From Paralithodes platypus (Eukaryota > Arthropoda > Malacostraca > Decapoda > Lithodidae): a DNA stretch of 64,000 nt. A program made the translations under genes and the position numbers. Below the pieces are notes generated by a model. That model had not been told where the DNA came from and ran no database searches. It saw nothing but the letters and a program-made list of their open reading frames with translations. Where the stretch lies: assembly GCA_032716605.1 (NCBI GenBank), contig CM064481.1, positions 14,652,444 through 14,716,443 on the forward strand, given 5' to 3'. Shown here in pieces: positions 10,560 through 20,288 of this stretch. How positions within the stretch are numbered: position 1 is the first letter of the stretch; each line of letters opens with the position of its first letter.

Positions 10560-11361
10560 AGGTCTAATTTTAAGCAACTTAAACTACAATGAGGTCAGAC
10601 TACAAACCGTTAATCGCTTAGGAATCAACAGCGGCAAACCCCCATTACTTAATAAATTACTCAAAAAGAATTACATAATACCTACAGTCCCCTTAATATA
10701 AACTAACGAAAGGAAATTATCTGACTAGACAAAAGAATTAAATACTAAATCCATTAAAAGAAAGGGTAAGGTGAAGCACTAATTATTGTAAGCCCTTTAT
10801 AGGTAAGCCTAGTTGGTTAAGCTACAATCATGAGGTCTGACTATTAACCGTCAATCGCTTAGGAATTAACAAAGACCGACACTCATGACCGCCACTTTAA
10901 GCAACTAGGCCTAGGCTATTATGAAATTTAAAGATAAAAGGTCACATGAGAACCCTCCCCACTAGCAAAATTAAGAACGAGTCCCACAATGACACAACAC
11001 AACTAACACCACAGGCACACCACCAAAGCGAATGAATAGCCACCACAGACACCTGCAGGCCTAGACTGCCTAGCCTAGCCTAGCCTAAGAGCGCAAAATG
11101 GGGACCGACGAAACCACCCCTACCCCAATTTCCAGCCCAGCTAACCCACCAAAAAACGCCAAGGAACACACGCCCAAAAAAACCCTGGAAACTAGTCCCA
11201 AAAAAGATAGAGACGGCGCCTAGACGGTAAAAAACACGAGGGAAGAAGCTGGACCTAAACTAGGGAAATGGCAGGCGGCCAACAACGCGCGAGGCGGCAG
11301 CCATTTGTAAGCCCACAAGCGTCAAGGAAGCAAACAAAACGGTACTACAGTAAGGAAGCTT
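10560..11361. other. BEL 5' leader
   Basis: No coding signal is seen. A block at about 10561-10665 (TGAGGTC-GACTA, ACCGT-AATCGCTTAGGAAT) recurs at about 10800-10905, a diverged duplication with an offset of about 240 bp. Confidence 0.6.
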
Positions 11362-11379
11362 TAGGGCACGAAGGACCAA
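11362..11379 (-). promoter_or_regulatory. BEL primer binding site candidate
   Basis: Five bases inside the 5' LTR the minus strand reads TGGTCCTTCGTGCCC. TGG at this place is the complement of a tRNA CCA end, so the primer would be a tRNA ending in GCACGAAGGACCA. The tRNA was not identified. Confidence 0.6.
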
Positions 11380-11383
11380 TATT

Positions 11384-11948
11384 TATCGGGAATTTAGATA
11401 AATGTTAAATTATATATCACTGGTACATGAAATATCCCAACAAATAGTTATATTATAATTACCAACGACGTTCGTTGATAGGTGTAATCCAGTCCCCCAC
11501 ACGCGGCTAGTTCAATTGCATGACATGTAGGAATGTTCACATAATACAATATCGATACAATGAACTTAGCTTAGAGGACTGGTGATGTAGGACTGTTGTT
11601 AATATTATTAGTAGTTGTAGCACATGGTGAACTGTGGGTTGAGTCAGGGTCGGGGGAGGAGATGTTGACTGTACGGTGTTGTTTGAGAGACTAAAGGGCC
11701 GGCCTCCGATCGCTTCGCGAAATTACATATGGCTGCCGGCTCATAATAATTATAACCCATAACTTGGTTTCATAATACATCTAGAGCTGATGTAGATATT
11801 TATACATTACAGTTAATATTTAACCTAACTTAAGAATAAACTACAATACACAAAGAACCAGCCGAAATCGTACAAGCGATACGATACCGCCAAATTCAAA
11901 TGTCCTATTGGACCAAAACCTGTCGGGATCATTACCCTATTCCCGACA
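11384..11948 (-). repeat. BEL 5' LTR
   Basis: It has the same length (565 bp) and nearly the same sequence as 7928-8492. It should contain the element promoter; no TATA element was assigned with confidence. Confidence 0.92.
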
Positions 11949-14812
11949 GAACCCACCCTAGGGCGGAACGGGCCCCGGGAGGCCCTAACCCAGATGCCAG
12001 AGGATCGTAATAGAGCGGTCCTGTAAGAGAAGGTGTCTAGTCAGAGGACCGACCTGGAGCAGGAGTCATCCACGCACCAGGGCGGAGCGAGCTGATTGCT
12101 GCCCGTCCTAGAGACCCGTGGCACCGGTGAGGGTGGAAGGAAAAAAACTCTCAAGGTACTGGGGAGCACAATGTAGGTGAAGACTGTGGTTCAGGAACCT
12201 CAAGGCATGAGTGAGATCAAAGTAGGTGAAGACCGTGTCTCAGGAACTCGAGGGTATGGGCGAGCTCAAAGGAGGTTAAGACTGTGTCGCAGGAACCTCA
12301 AGGTAGTGGAGAGCCCAATGTAGGGGAAGACTGGGTCTCAGGAACCCCAAGGTATTGGTGAGTCCAATATAGGTGAAGACAGCGTCTCAGGAACTCAAGG
12401 TATTGGTGAGTTCAATGTAGGGTAAGACTGAGTCTCAGGAGCTGGAATCAGACGAAAACTGGTGCCCCCAAGACGGGTTAGAAAAACCATAGACAGGCAA
12501 GCAAGAGCAAGCCTAGGAGGCAACAGTGTCTTGACATCCAAATTCCCCCCCCCCCCCCCCCCCCAAAAAAAAAGTTAGGCTAAGCAAAAAGTCGGCCTAG
12601 CCTAAAGAGTGGCAGGGAAAAAAGAAGCTCTATGTCGGAACGTAGAGCCCACTGCAAAACCGCGGTTTTTCAGGAATGTTAGCCCGACCAGTATGTCGGA
12701 CGGCAGAGAGCGGCCAAACAATCAGAGGATCACCGAAGACCGCATGTGCGGGGATCCTGGGGTATACGGCAGACGAACCAGAGAAGGAACTCCGACACTG
12801 TTGCCAACCCAAAAAATACCAAGAAGATGGTTTCACATTTCTGAGATTTTGCAGGAGCCGTGCATGACATGCCGGACCGAACTGGTAACAGTGTGAAGAG
12901 TTAGCAACAGCCCCCCCATCGACTAAGGCTAGGCCACGAACGCCCCCCGCCAACAGTTGGAATAGCGACCCACTAACGGAGGTAACCAGGGCTCATCACT
13001 AGGCCTCTGTGGGCCAGGAAGAGACCCCTATGAGGAGGCTAAATGAAAGAGAAAGAAGAGGACTGTGCCCCCCCCCCCTTGAGACATTAAGGTAGCCTAG
13101 CCTAGGAAACTCCGATAGTGTGACAGCACTTCGCGAAACGAGTTCCCCCCGCCCCCCCCCCAATGTAAACCCCAAGCAGGTGAACAAATAAGGCGACAGG
13201 ACCTGTAGGCCTGAGGCGGAGGCGAGGGAGGCACAGGAGAGCATCCAAAGTGGAACGGATCACAGCCTGGGAAACAGGGGAGAAGAGCATGAAACACCAG
13301 AACTGATGCATCAACAGGCATGGACAAGTAGCAATGCGCTCTCCAACCCAAACCCAGAGAGGAGCGGACCATCAAGGTACACTCCTGTCGGGGCCGGGAC
13401 AACAGGACAGCCAAAAAAGCGTGAAACACACGCCGCCGTAGGGCGGGGTAAACACGCCCTGGAGTGGTCCCAAGATGCTCCAGAGCGGGCCACAGCCACC
13501 AGAAACTTACCAAAGCCCCTCAGAGACAAGTAGGACCGACCCAGAGTGGGGGAAGAACCCACGCTCCAGGGTGGGTGAAGACACCATGAAGAGAGGGAGC
13601 CGAAAAACCAAACAAACCGACCTGGAGCGTGAAAAACCAGCACTCCAGGGCGGGGTGGCCACGCTTGAGCGGGAGGACGATATAGCGGTCTCACGCTCGG
13701 TCCAGAGTGGCACCAAAGAAGGAGAAGACAGCGCCGAAGCGACAGACGCATGCCCGGGAGCAGGAATACCGACGCTCCAGGGCGAAGCGGCGACCTCCTA
13801 TTAATAGTCTGAGGGCCAGGGTAAGTGAAAGAAGACAGGTGAGAAGCGCCAGACGCTCGCCCTGGAGCAGTAGTACTGACACTCCAGGGCGTAGCGGCGA
13901 GCCAGGTCCAAGGGAGAGAGGACCGATGCGTCACTCACCGAAGACACTTAAGGACATATAAATAATGTGTTCGTCTGCTAAACATAGACTCAGAAAAGGA
14001 ACGCCAACCAAAGACCGACCTGGCGTGGGACGTGACCCCCGAACAGGGAGGAGCAGAGGAAGACATAGCCTAATCACAAGGCCCTAAGGTAGCAAAATCA
14101 AGGTAAATAGCAGAACACAAATTTGGGGTTCTGGAAAGCCAGAGGTAGTCAGATAACTGGTGCGAATCCCACAAAATATAATAAGGGGGGTCAAGGGACA
14201 TCCCCAGGGGTTGCAACAGAATCGAACGACAAAACGCCCCCTGTAGACTAGGCTACCCACAAAAAGTTAGCCTAATCAGTACTAGGTGATAAGAATAAAT
14301 AAAAAGGACGCCAGTAGCAACCGCACACCCAAAGAGGTGTGAGTGCGACATTAAAAGACCAATCATGGGGCAAGTGACATCCCAGGTCGGTGCCCCCCAC
14401 CATAACATCACCCGAAAAATCGAAGTTAGACTAGCCACTGAAAAAACTCGCGTAAGTCAGAAACTAAGTTAGCGACAAGAAGCCCTAAATGAATAGAACC
14501 TATCAAAACCTAAACTAAAGTCACCGCAAGGCTAAAAGCAAAATAAGGCAAAGGCCTTACAAACATTAGCGGTGTCCAATGACACGCATGCGCAGAGGGC
14601 TGAAAACATGAGAGACCTCCACTTTCAACGCAAACACTAGAATAAAAACCTGAGTGCCCATTTTACGTTGTGCCTTCAACACGGATCATCTATCTATAAT
14701 TCCAGGTGCCAATAAAGGCCCAAAACTCACCAAAAGGTGACGAAGATAGGAGTGGAAGGCAGCAAATAACGGAGCACCAGAAACACGTGTGCACCCGAGT
14801 GGTAGCGCGAAA
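11949..14812. other. DIRS-1 5' non-coding region with tandem repeats
   Basis: About 2.9 kb without a supportable gene lies between the BEL insert and the right terminal repeat. Within it are a diverged tandem array of about 60 bp (12145-12440, with AAGACTG-GTCTCAGGAAC repeated), a C run then A run at 12546-12577, and many GCTCCAGGGCGG-like repeats at 13330-13900. Long ORFs here are low-complexity by-products of GC-rich repeats. Confidence 0.6.
12145..12440. repeat. Diverged tandem repeat of about 60 bp
   Basis: About five units share TAGG-GAAGAC-G-GTCTCAGGAAC and CAAGGTA-TGG-GAG--CAA. It lies in the 5' part of DIRS-1 (minus strand). Confidence 0.8.
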
Positions 14813-15109
14813 GAGATGCCCTTTAATGCGGACCGGGTTAGAAGGTACGCCCCTGACAGTGGCGTGAAGAGCCAGATGGAATGGCCTAGTCGACAACTTT
14901 TTCTTTTCTTTCTCATTTCTCTTTTCAATTTTCTATTAAAAAGACCTCAAAAGTATGTACAACGTACCTAGTAGAGAGAGTAAGGTGCTACTCTAGATGT
15001 TATCGATTTAATTCGCGCTATGTGTATACGATAATTGCCGCTCTAGAGCGAAGCAGATTACATCGTCATAGTATAAGCTCTACGTTGGAACGTAGAGGCT
15101 ACTACTAAA
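14813..15109 (-). repeat. DIRS-1 right inverted terminal repeat
   Basis: Reverse complement of 2226-2523, ending CTACTACTAAA at the element border. Outer transposon sequence resumes at 15110. Confidence 0.92.
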
Positions 15110-15888
15110 TAATCGAAATTAACCTCTTCATATTTGTAAACAAATAATATTGAAAACAAACTGGATTATAATTAACCATAATTATGGATTATGTACTTAT
15201 CCATCAATCAAATAAACATACAGTACCTTTATTTATATAAACAATATTATAGGTATGGATTAGGACTAAGTTACTTCAAATAAATTACATAATTGACTTA
15301 GTTTATATTATATTGTATTAGCGCAGATAAATACATAATAAAATATAAATATATTATTCCCTGATGGATATTAAGAGTTGTGTTTCACTATGTGTTCAAA
15401 ATATAGATGTTTACAAGAAGTAGTGTTATCAATTGATAAGGTAATTTTTTGGTAATTAGTGGGAAGGATGGTTCGGACTGGTCCGAACCATCACCACCCT
15501 CAACTGTCCGAATGATCCCGAATCTATATAGTTAATTAATGGGTACGCTCAACGTTCACACAAGCGACATCAGGATTTGTTATTTACGGCAATATCTTCG
15601 GCGTACAACATAGTTTCACCATAATAATGTATATTTCGCTGGTTGGCATATTCATGGAGGTAGAGCTTACGATATAAAGTGAAAATATTACATAGGAAGT
15701 GCAAAAAAACATAAAATCGGACCTGCATTAAAAAGTGTAGCTGATGTAGGAACCAAATCACGCGTGATGAAAGTAGACTAACTCTCGCAGTTTCACGCAA
15801 AATCTCGGGGCCTTAGGTCCCATACGTTTCTCAGGAAATGCACTGTCCGAACCATCCTTCCGTTCGAACGATCACCGCTCTCCCCTAC

Positions 15889-16561
15889 ATATAAAAGTGC
15901 ACTGGAGCGTTCTCCGTGGAGCCCAGGCGTATATATATAAGGCACGGGCTTGAATTTTTCTTAAAACTGTGTGCGCCAGAGACAACTATGTTGTCTTGGT
16001 GGGCGGTCCATGAAAAATAGAACAACATACCATCACAGTCAGTCTGCCTGGAACACTGTTGCAAGCACTGCCCAAGCAAATCGATCCATAGGTTTCGGCT
16101 GTCCGAATTGATGCACACAAGCAGTGTTCAGTGCCACAAGACTGGTGATTTGTGGCACATGTCCAGTAAAGTCCCTGTAACAAGGGCACATCCTAGCCCT
16201 GTCAATCAAGGGAGTGTAGCCTACAGTGTTAAAAACTGCATCATATGTATGTATGGGACAAAGTCACACTACTCTACCAAGACTGCCTCAGTCAGTTTTG
16301 TCTAATATCATCTTTTCTTCCAGGTCCACAACATGAGGCAAGCATAAAATGATCAAGCATATGCAACTTTGAAGAAATACAATATAATATGATACGTCTT
16401 GAAATTGTGACCATCGTTTGCCGAGTATTTACTAAAGAGTGCTATAGAAACCATAGACGCTGCTTCTACTGCTAGTGATAATGATGGTGTAGTGTACTTT
16501 GAAATATATTACTTGATAATATTATAGGTTGAATAATTTAAAATTAGTCATCAGAGGTTGA
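15889..16561. other. Upstream region of the zinc finger gene
   Basis: No ORF is supported. A pyrimidine tract with CAG at about 16312-16322 (TTTTCTTCCAG) looks like a 3' splice site, so the zinc finger ORF may lie on a last exon whose 5' exons are elsewhere. No promoter was assigned. Confidence 0.4.
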
Positions 16562-17863
16562 ATGATAGAGATGACTGAAGGAGGATCAGTTTTCAAGTTG
16601 GAGAGTGAGGAAGTAATAAAGAGTGAAGAGTTTGAATCTGATGGATTTGATCAAACAGTTAAGTGTAATATGAATGTTATGGACTTTGGTATATCACAAA
16701 AACTAAGCAAAGGTGAAACGGATCTGTTACAGAATATAGGAAGTGAACAAATCTCCAAGTCTGAAGATGAGTGTCTTGCAATAGGTAAAATAGAGACAAA
16801 TGAGAGTACTTATAAAACGAAAGGGTCTCACACCACCAGTACACCAAAAGTTAAGAAACATAGGTGTCAGGTGTGTGGTAAACTGTTTGGTCAGAAAAGT
16901 CACCTTGTTGAACATTCTGTAGTTCATTCAGGAGTGAAGGAGTTTGAGTGTCAGTTGTGCCTCAAAACATTTGGTACGAAATGTATCCTTACAAGGCATT
17001 TACTAATTCATTCGGGAGAGAAGAAATTCAAGTGTGATCATTGTGATAAATGTTTCGCAGAGAAATGTTACCTTACCAGACATATGCTTGCACATTCAGG
17101 AGTAAAGAAATTCAAGTGTGATCATTGTGATAAATGTTTCTCATATAAAGGTACCCTTACCAGACATATGCTTTTACATTCAGGAGTAAAGAAATTCAAG
17201 TGTGATCATTGTGATAAATGTTTCTCATATAAAAGTACCCTTACCACACATATGCTTTTAGATTCAGGAGTAAAGAAATTCAAGTGTGATCATTGTGATA
17301 AATGTTTCGGTCTGAAGAGCTCCCTCGTCCAGCATAACGTAATACATTCAGGAGTAAAGAAATTCAAGTGTGATGTGTGTGATAAATGTTTCTCAATGAA
17401 AAGTCACCTTACCAGACATATGCTTTTTCATTCAGGAGTAAAGAAATTCAAGTGTGATCATTGTGATAAATGTTTCACTCAAAAGAATGACCTCACCAGA
17501 CATATTTTAGTACATTTAGGAGTGAAGAAATTTAAATGTGATGTGTGTGATAAATGTTTCACGGAGAAGTGTTATCTCGCCCAGCATTCACTAATACATT
17601 CAGGATTAAAGGCATTCAAGTGTGATCATTGTGATAAATGTTTCACTCAAAAGCGCTACCTCACCAGCCATATTTTAATACATTCAGGAGTGAAGAAATT
17701 TAAATGTGATGTTTGTGATAAATGTTTCTCACAGAATAATAAACTTACCAGGCATTCAATAATACATTCAGGAGTAAAGAAATTTAAGTGTGATCATTGT
17801 GGTAAATATTTTTCTTGGAAATTTAGCCTCGCAACACATATCAAAATTGTACACCGTGTATAA
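16562..17863 (+). CDS. C2H2 zinc finger protein, 12 fingers
   Basis: The ORF is 433 codons, open without a break, and starts ATGATAGAGATGACTG. Residues 1-98 are acidic and hold no recognised domain (no KRAB, ZAD or BTB seen). From residue about 99 to the end are twelve C2H2 fingers in tandem at 28-residue spacing, each like KFKCDHCDKCF-x5-L-x2-H-x3-4-H. They are joined by the linker HSGVKKFKC in place of the common TGEKPF type. Finger 5 ends in MLLD, so its last zinc-binding histidine is aspartate. The last finger has H-x4-H (HIKIVH). Such proteins bind DNA in the nucleus as transcription regulators; the target is unknown. It is the only intact ORF in the window that does not look like an element protein. 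A possible upstream splice acceptor at about 16322 argues for missing 5' exons. Confidence 0.88.
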   Translation: MIEMTEGGSVFKLESEEVIKSEEFESDGFDQTVKCNMNVMDFGISQKLSKGETDLLQNIGSEQISKSEDECLAIGKIETNESTYKTKGSHTTSTPKVKKHRCQVCGKLFGQKSHLVEHSVVHSGVKEFECQLCLKTFGTKCILTRHLLIHSGEKKFKCDHCDKCFAEKCYLTRHMLAHSGVKKFKCDHCDKCFSYKGTLTRHMLLHSGVKKFKCDHCDKCFSYKSTLTTHMLLDSGVKKFKCDHCDKCFGLKSSLVQHNVIHSGVKKFKCDVCDKCFSMKSHLTRHMLFHSGVKKFKCDHCDKCFTQKNDLTRHILVHLGVKKFKCDVCDKCFTEKCYLAQHSLIHSGLKAFKCDHCDKCFTQKRYLTSHILIHSGVKKFKCDVCDKCFSQNNKLTRHSIIHSGVKKFKCDHCGKYFSWKFSLATHIKIVHRV

Positions 17864-18059
17864 TGTATTTAATGGTAGTAGGCCTCCAGTATTGGATACA
17901 GATACAGAATATGAATAGATATATAATGATAAACTCGGTTCTTCCTAATACGGAAATTATTTGTTTATAATAATACTCTAATTTTGCAGCTTGAATTGAC
18001 AGTTTTCATAATATTCCATCAACGATTATGCAGTTCAACATTTTGCACTCAAATTTGAC
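17864..18059. other. 3' flank of the zinc finger gene
   Basis: AT-rich, with no ORF and no clear AATAAA signal directly after the stop. Confidence 0.4.
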
Positions 18060-18187
18060 AATCTTACAGAATCTTCAGTAAATCCTCTGGAAAAAAAGGC
18101 AAACTAGGCCTGTGTTTCCAGCTTAGTACCAGTACTTGCACTGCTGCGGTTGTTCACGGTGTTGGTGGCTGCAGCAGCAGGGTTGTT
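18060..18187 (-). mobile_element. 3' tail of a CR1/jockey-like LINE
   Basis: This block is closely related to 22675-22810, the 3' end of the LINE at 22657-23560. Shared parts are AATCTTACAG, TCCTCTGGAAAAA, GGCAAACTAGGCCTGTGT and GCAGCAGCAGG. It is a short 5'-truncated copy. Confidence 0.7.
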
Positions 18188-19016
18188 TTGATTTATATAA
18201 AATTATTTAAATCTTGAAATCAGTGTAAAAAAATCATGATTAAATCATAATGAAATATATTGTATTTAAAATTATTTAAGTGTTATATCAAGAGTAAAAT
18301 ATATCATGATTTATATAAAAATGAATATGTATATATATGTATAATTATATATACAGTATTTATATACAGCAGGGTTGGCATGATTAAAATCAAACCATTT
18401 TAATCCAGTGATTTTTAATTGATTTTTATAATCAAAGGAAAAATAATTGATTAAAAAAAATAAAAAAATAAATAGCATTTCAAGTAATTAAGACATTGTA
18501 AACTAATGTTTATAGTTTACCGACATTTTTAGCCTCTTAAAAATTAGTACTGTACATCAACTAGGAACAGCTCAGGTTTTCTTTCTGTCTCTTGAAATGT
18601 ACTGTATACGGTATGTTGAAGATCCTCACTTCTCACATAGACTAGGAATATCAGTGGAGTATATTTGTGGTCATTTTTATATACATGTATGACTGATTAA
18701 ATTATTTCATTCTACCCCCACTTTAACCATTCTAAATAGGTTTATAGGGTTTTACTATGGACTCATTTTATCCTTTATTGTATCCGCTTATCCTTTTTAC
18801 CTATTAAGAGTAATACTCTGTTGTAGTTGGCAACTCTTTTCAGAGGACAGAGACAGAGAATGACCACTGGGTAAATTTACTAAATGCATCTAGTGTTTGT
18901 TTCTCACTATATATTCTTGATGATATCACAATTATTAGCTACATGATCACTCTACATTATATACCATGTTATTATGTATTATTTCAAGAGGCAGTATTGA
19001 TCCCACTTAGCTATGT

Positions 19017-19317
19017 ATATACTCTGGCACATACCCCATTGCTGGGGGTGGCCGACTCGAGACAGAGCCCGAACAGAAACCTTTAAAGTTACAATTCTTA
19101 GGGTCCGGGACCACTTTCGCATTACCTCGCCCCTTTCTCTGTCTCGTTGAGTAGGAGGTATTAGTTACATTAAAAAGTGGGTAGTTGGCATCTAATATGT
19201 GTGCCCCCTAGGTTAGGCCTCAGCCAAGCAGGCCACCACATGTTCAGTAAGTAAGTGTCTAGCTTGTTGAAAATAAGCAAGGGTAAAGCTGACTTGGGCA
19301 TCATGTCTGCAGCTGGC

Positions 19318-19320
<3 letters not shown>
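19017..19320 (-). repeat. Dispersed LINE-tail-like repeat
   Basis: GGCACATACCCCAT-GCTGGGGGTGGCCGACT is shared with 48928-48960. In both copies it lies beside TATGTATATACTC-type sequence, as for the 3' end of a minus-strand retroelement. A T run of about 28 bases follows at 19322-19349. Confidence 0.5.
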
Positions 19321-19352
<32 letters not shown>

Positions 19353-19388
19353 ACTGATTTTTCATTGAAATTGTGTTATCTTTTCTCC

Positions 19389-20107
19389 TTAACCCGCTGA
19401 GTGCCAGGGACGTATATATACGTCCTAGGGTGTTGTCACGCCCAGTGCCAGGGACGTATATATACGTTCTCGCCGACAAAAAAGTTGTAGCAGCGAAACG
19501 ACTGCACCTATGGCTTTCATATTTTTACCACATGTACCTTACCCTTTTGGCTACCCACCACAAAAATCCCAAATCCCTCCTCCCACCCACTCGCTGACTG
19601 TCGGTCCTGTCAGAAGGAAAAAAAAGGAAAATCTGTGGCGGCGAAACGACTGCACCAATCGGTTCCATATTTGTGTGACAAGTCCCTTACCCTTCTGCCT
19701 TCCCCCCACCACACCCCCAACCGCCTCCCACCACCTACTTCCAGCGTATCCGTACGAAGAAAAGGAAAAAAAGGAAAATCTGTGGTGGCGAAACTACCTC
19801 ACCAATCGGCTTCATATGTGTAACACAAGTCAATTACCCTTCTACCTTCCCCCCACCAACCCCAAAACCACCCTCCCACCACCCTCCCACCCATACATTC
19901 CGATACCATAAAAGTCTCTATAGTCTATAGTGTCTTTACAGCTACTTTCGGGACCATCGGGGACCTGATTTCTGGCGAGGGGAGTGTTTTTTTTTTACCA
20001 TTATCCTTCCTTTCTCTCCCAACTTGATAGATTTAGCCCAAAAAAAAAAAAAAATATGGCACTGGCAGAAGCACACCGTCAAAATTGGGTGCCACTCAGC
20101 GGGTTAA
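19389..20107. mobile_element. 719-bp TTAA-flanked MITE (piggyBac-like ends)
   Basis: It starts TTAACCCGCTGAGTGCC and ends GGTGCCACTCAGCGGGTTAA, so the terminal inverted repeats are almost perfect and the target duplicate is TTAA, as for piggyBac. Inside are three diverged copies of a unit of about 160 bp that starts near GGCGAAACGACTGCACC and ends in a C/A-rich segment (19475, 19638, 19783). There is no transposase. Confidence 0.85.
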
Positions 20108-20288
20108 ATTACTTATATTTAGTTGTTTTTCTGATATAATATAATCAAAGTAATAAGCTATTAATATATGTAGGAATCTTTATACTGTACTTACAATATT
20201 ATACAAGTTTTGTACGAAATGTAAGTTTTTGTAACAAATCAAATAAATTAAATTATTTTTATCCAACCCTGAATATAGAATATATATA

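Larger units (their letters stand above)
7928..11948 (-). mobile_element. Non-autonomous BEL/Pao LTR retrotransposon
   Basis: Two direct 565-bp LTRs (7928-8492 and 11384-11948) bound about 2.9 kb of internal DNA. GAACC at 7923-7927 and 11949-11953 is a perfect 5-bp target duplication, the size typical of BEL/Pao. The minus strand holds the start of gag (10554-10240), the main gag with DUF1759-like and CCHC parts (9565-8768) and a short polyprotein C-terminus (to 8544). Protease, RT, RNase H and integrase are missing, so the copy depends on a helper. I found only two adjacent mismatches between the LTRs (at about 8334 versus 11790), which suggests a recent insertion relative to its DIRS host. 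Confidence 0.93.
2172..15109 (-). mobile_element. DIRS-type tyrosine-recombinase retrotransposon DIRS-1 (degenerate, holds a BEL insert)
   Basis: Coding order on the minus strand is gag-like ORF1 (about 7657-6494), reverse transcriptase (6435-5517), RNase H (5492-about 4000) and tyrosine recombinase (about 4400-3398). The ends carry inverted repeats of about 298 bp, and an internal complementary region at 2590-2705 matches the joined extremities, the layout known for DIRS elements, which integrate without TSD. Without the 4,021-bp BEL insert and its 5-bp duplication the element is about 8.9 kb. Frames are broken by several frameshifts and stops, so the copy is dead. It lies inside the TIR transposon 1682-15888. 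Confidence 0.9.
1682..15888. mobile_element. TIR DNA transposon, outer shell of a three-level nest
   Basis: The left end reads TAGGGGAGAGCGGTGATGG at 1682 and the right end reads its inverse, CGATCACCGCTCTCCCCTA, at 15870-15888. Both ends are followed inward by copies of a GGTTCGGAC motif (1700, 2034, 2053 and, inverted, 15475-15515 and 15843). If TA at each edge is the target duplication, this fits a Tc1/mariner/pogo-type element, but the superfamily is unresolved. No transposase is seen in the two arms (1682-2171 and 15110-15888, about 1.27 kb together), so it was probably a non-autonomous element into which a DIRS retrotransposon inserted. Confidence 0.7.
18370..20271. mobile_element. Possible hAT-type element remnant
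   Basis: The left end CAGGGTTGGCATGATTAAAA (18370) and the right end, which reads CAGGGTTGGATAAAAATAAT on the minus strand (20271), look like hAT terminal repeats. No clear 8-bp duplication was found, and a second CAGGGTTG at 18178 could be an alternative left end. The interior is AT-rich and contains the TTAA MITE 19389-20107 but no transposase. Confidence 0.35.

Noticed and set aside
12999..13961. Several overlapping ORFs of 60-207 codons in the DIRS-1 5' region
   Set aside because: They are on both strands over GC-rich GCTCCAGG-type repeats, have no domain motifs and are not matched in DIRS-2.
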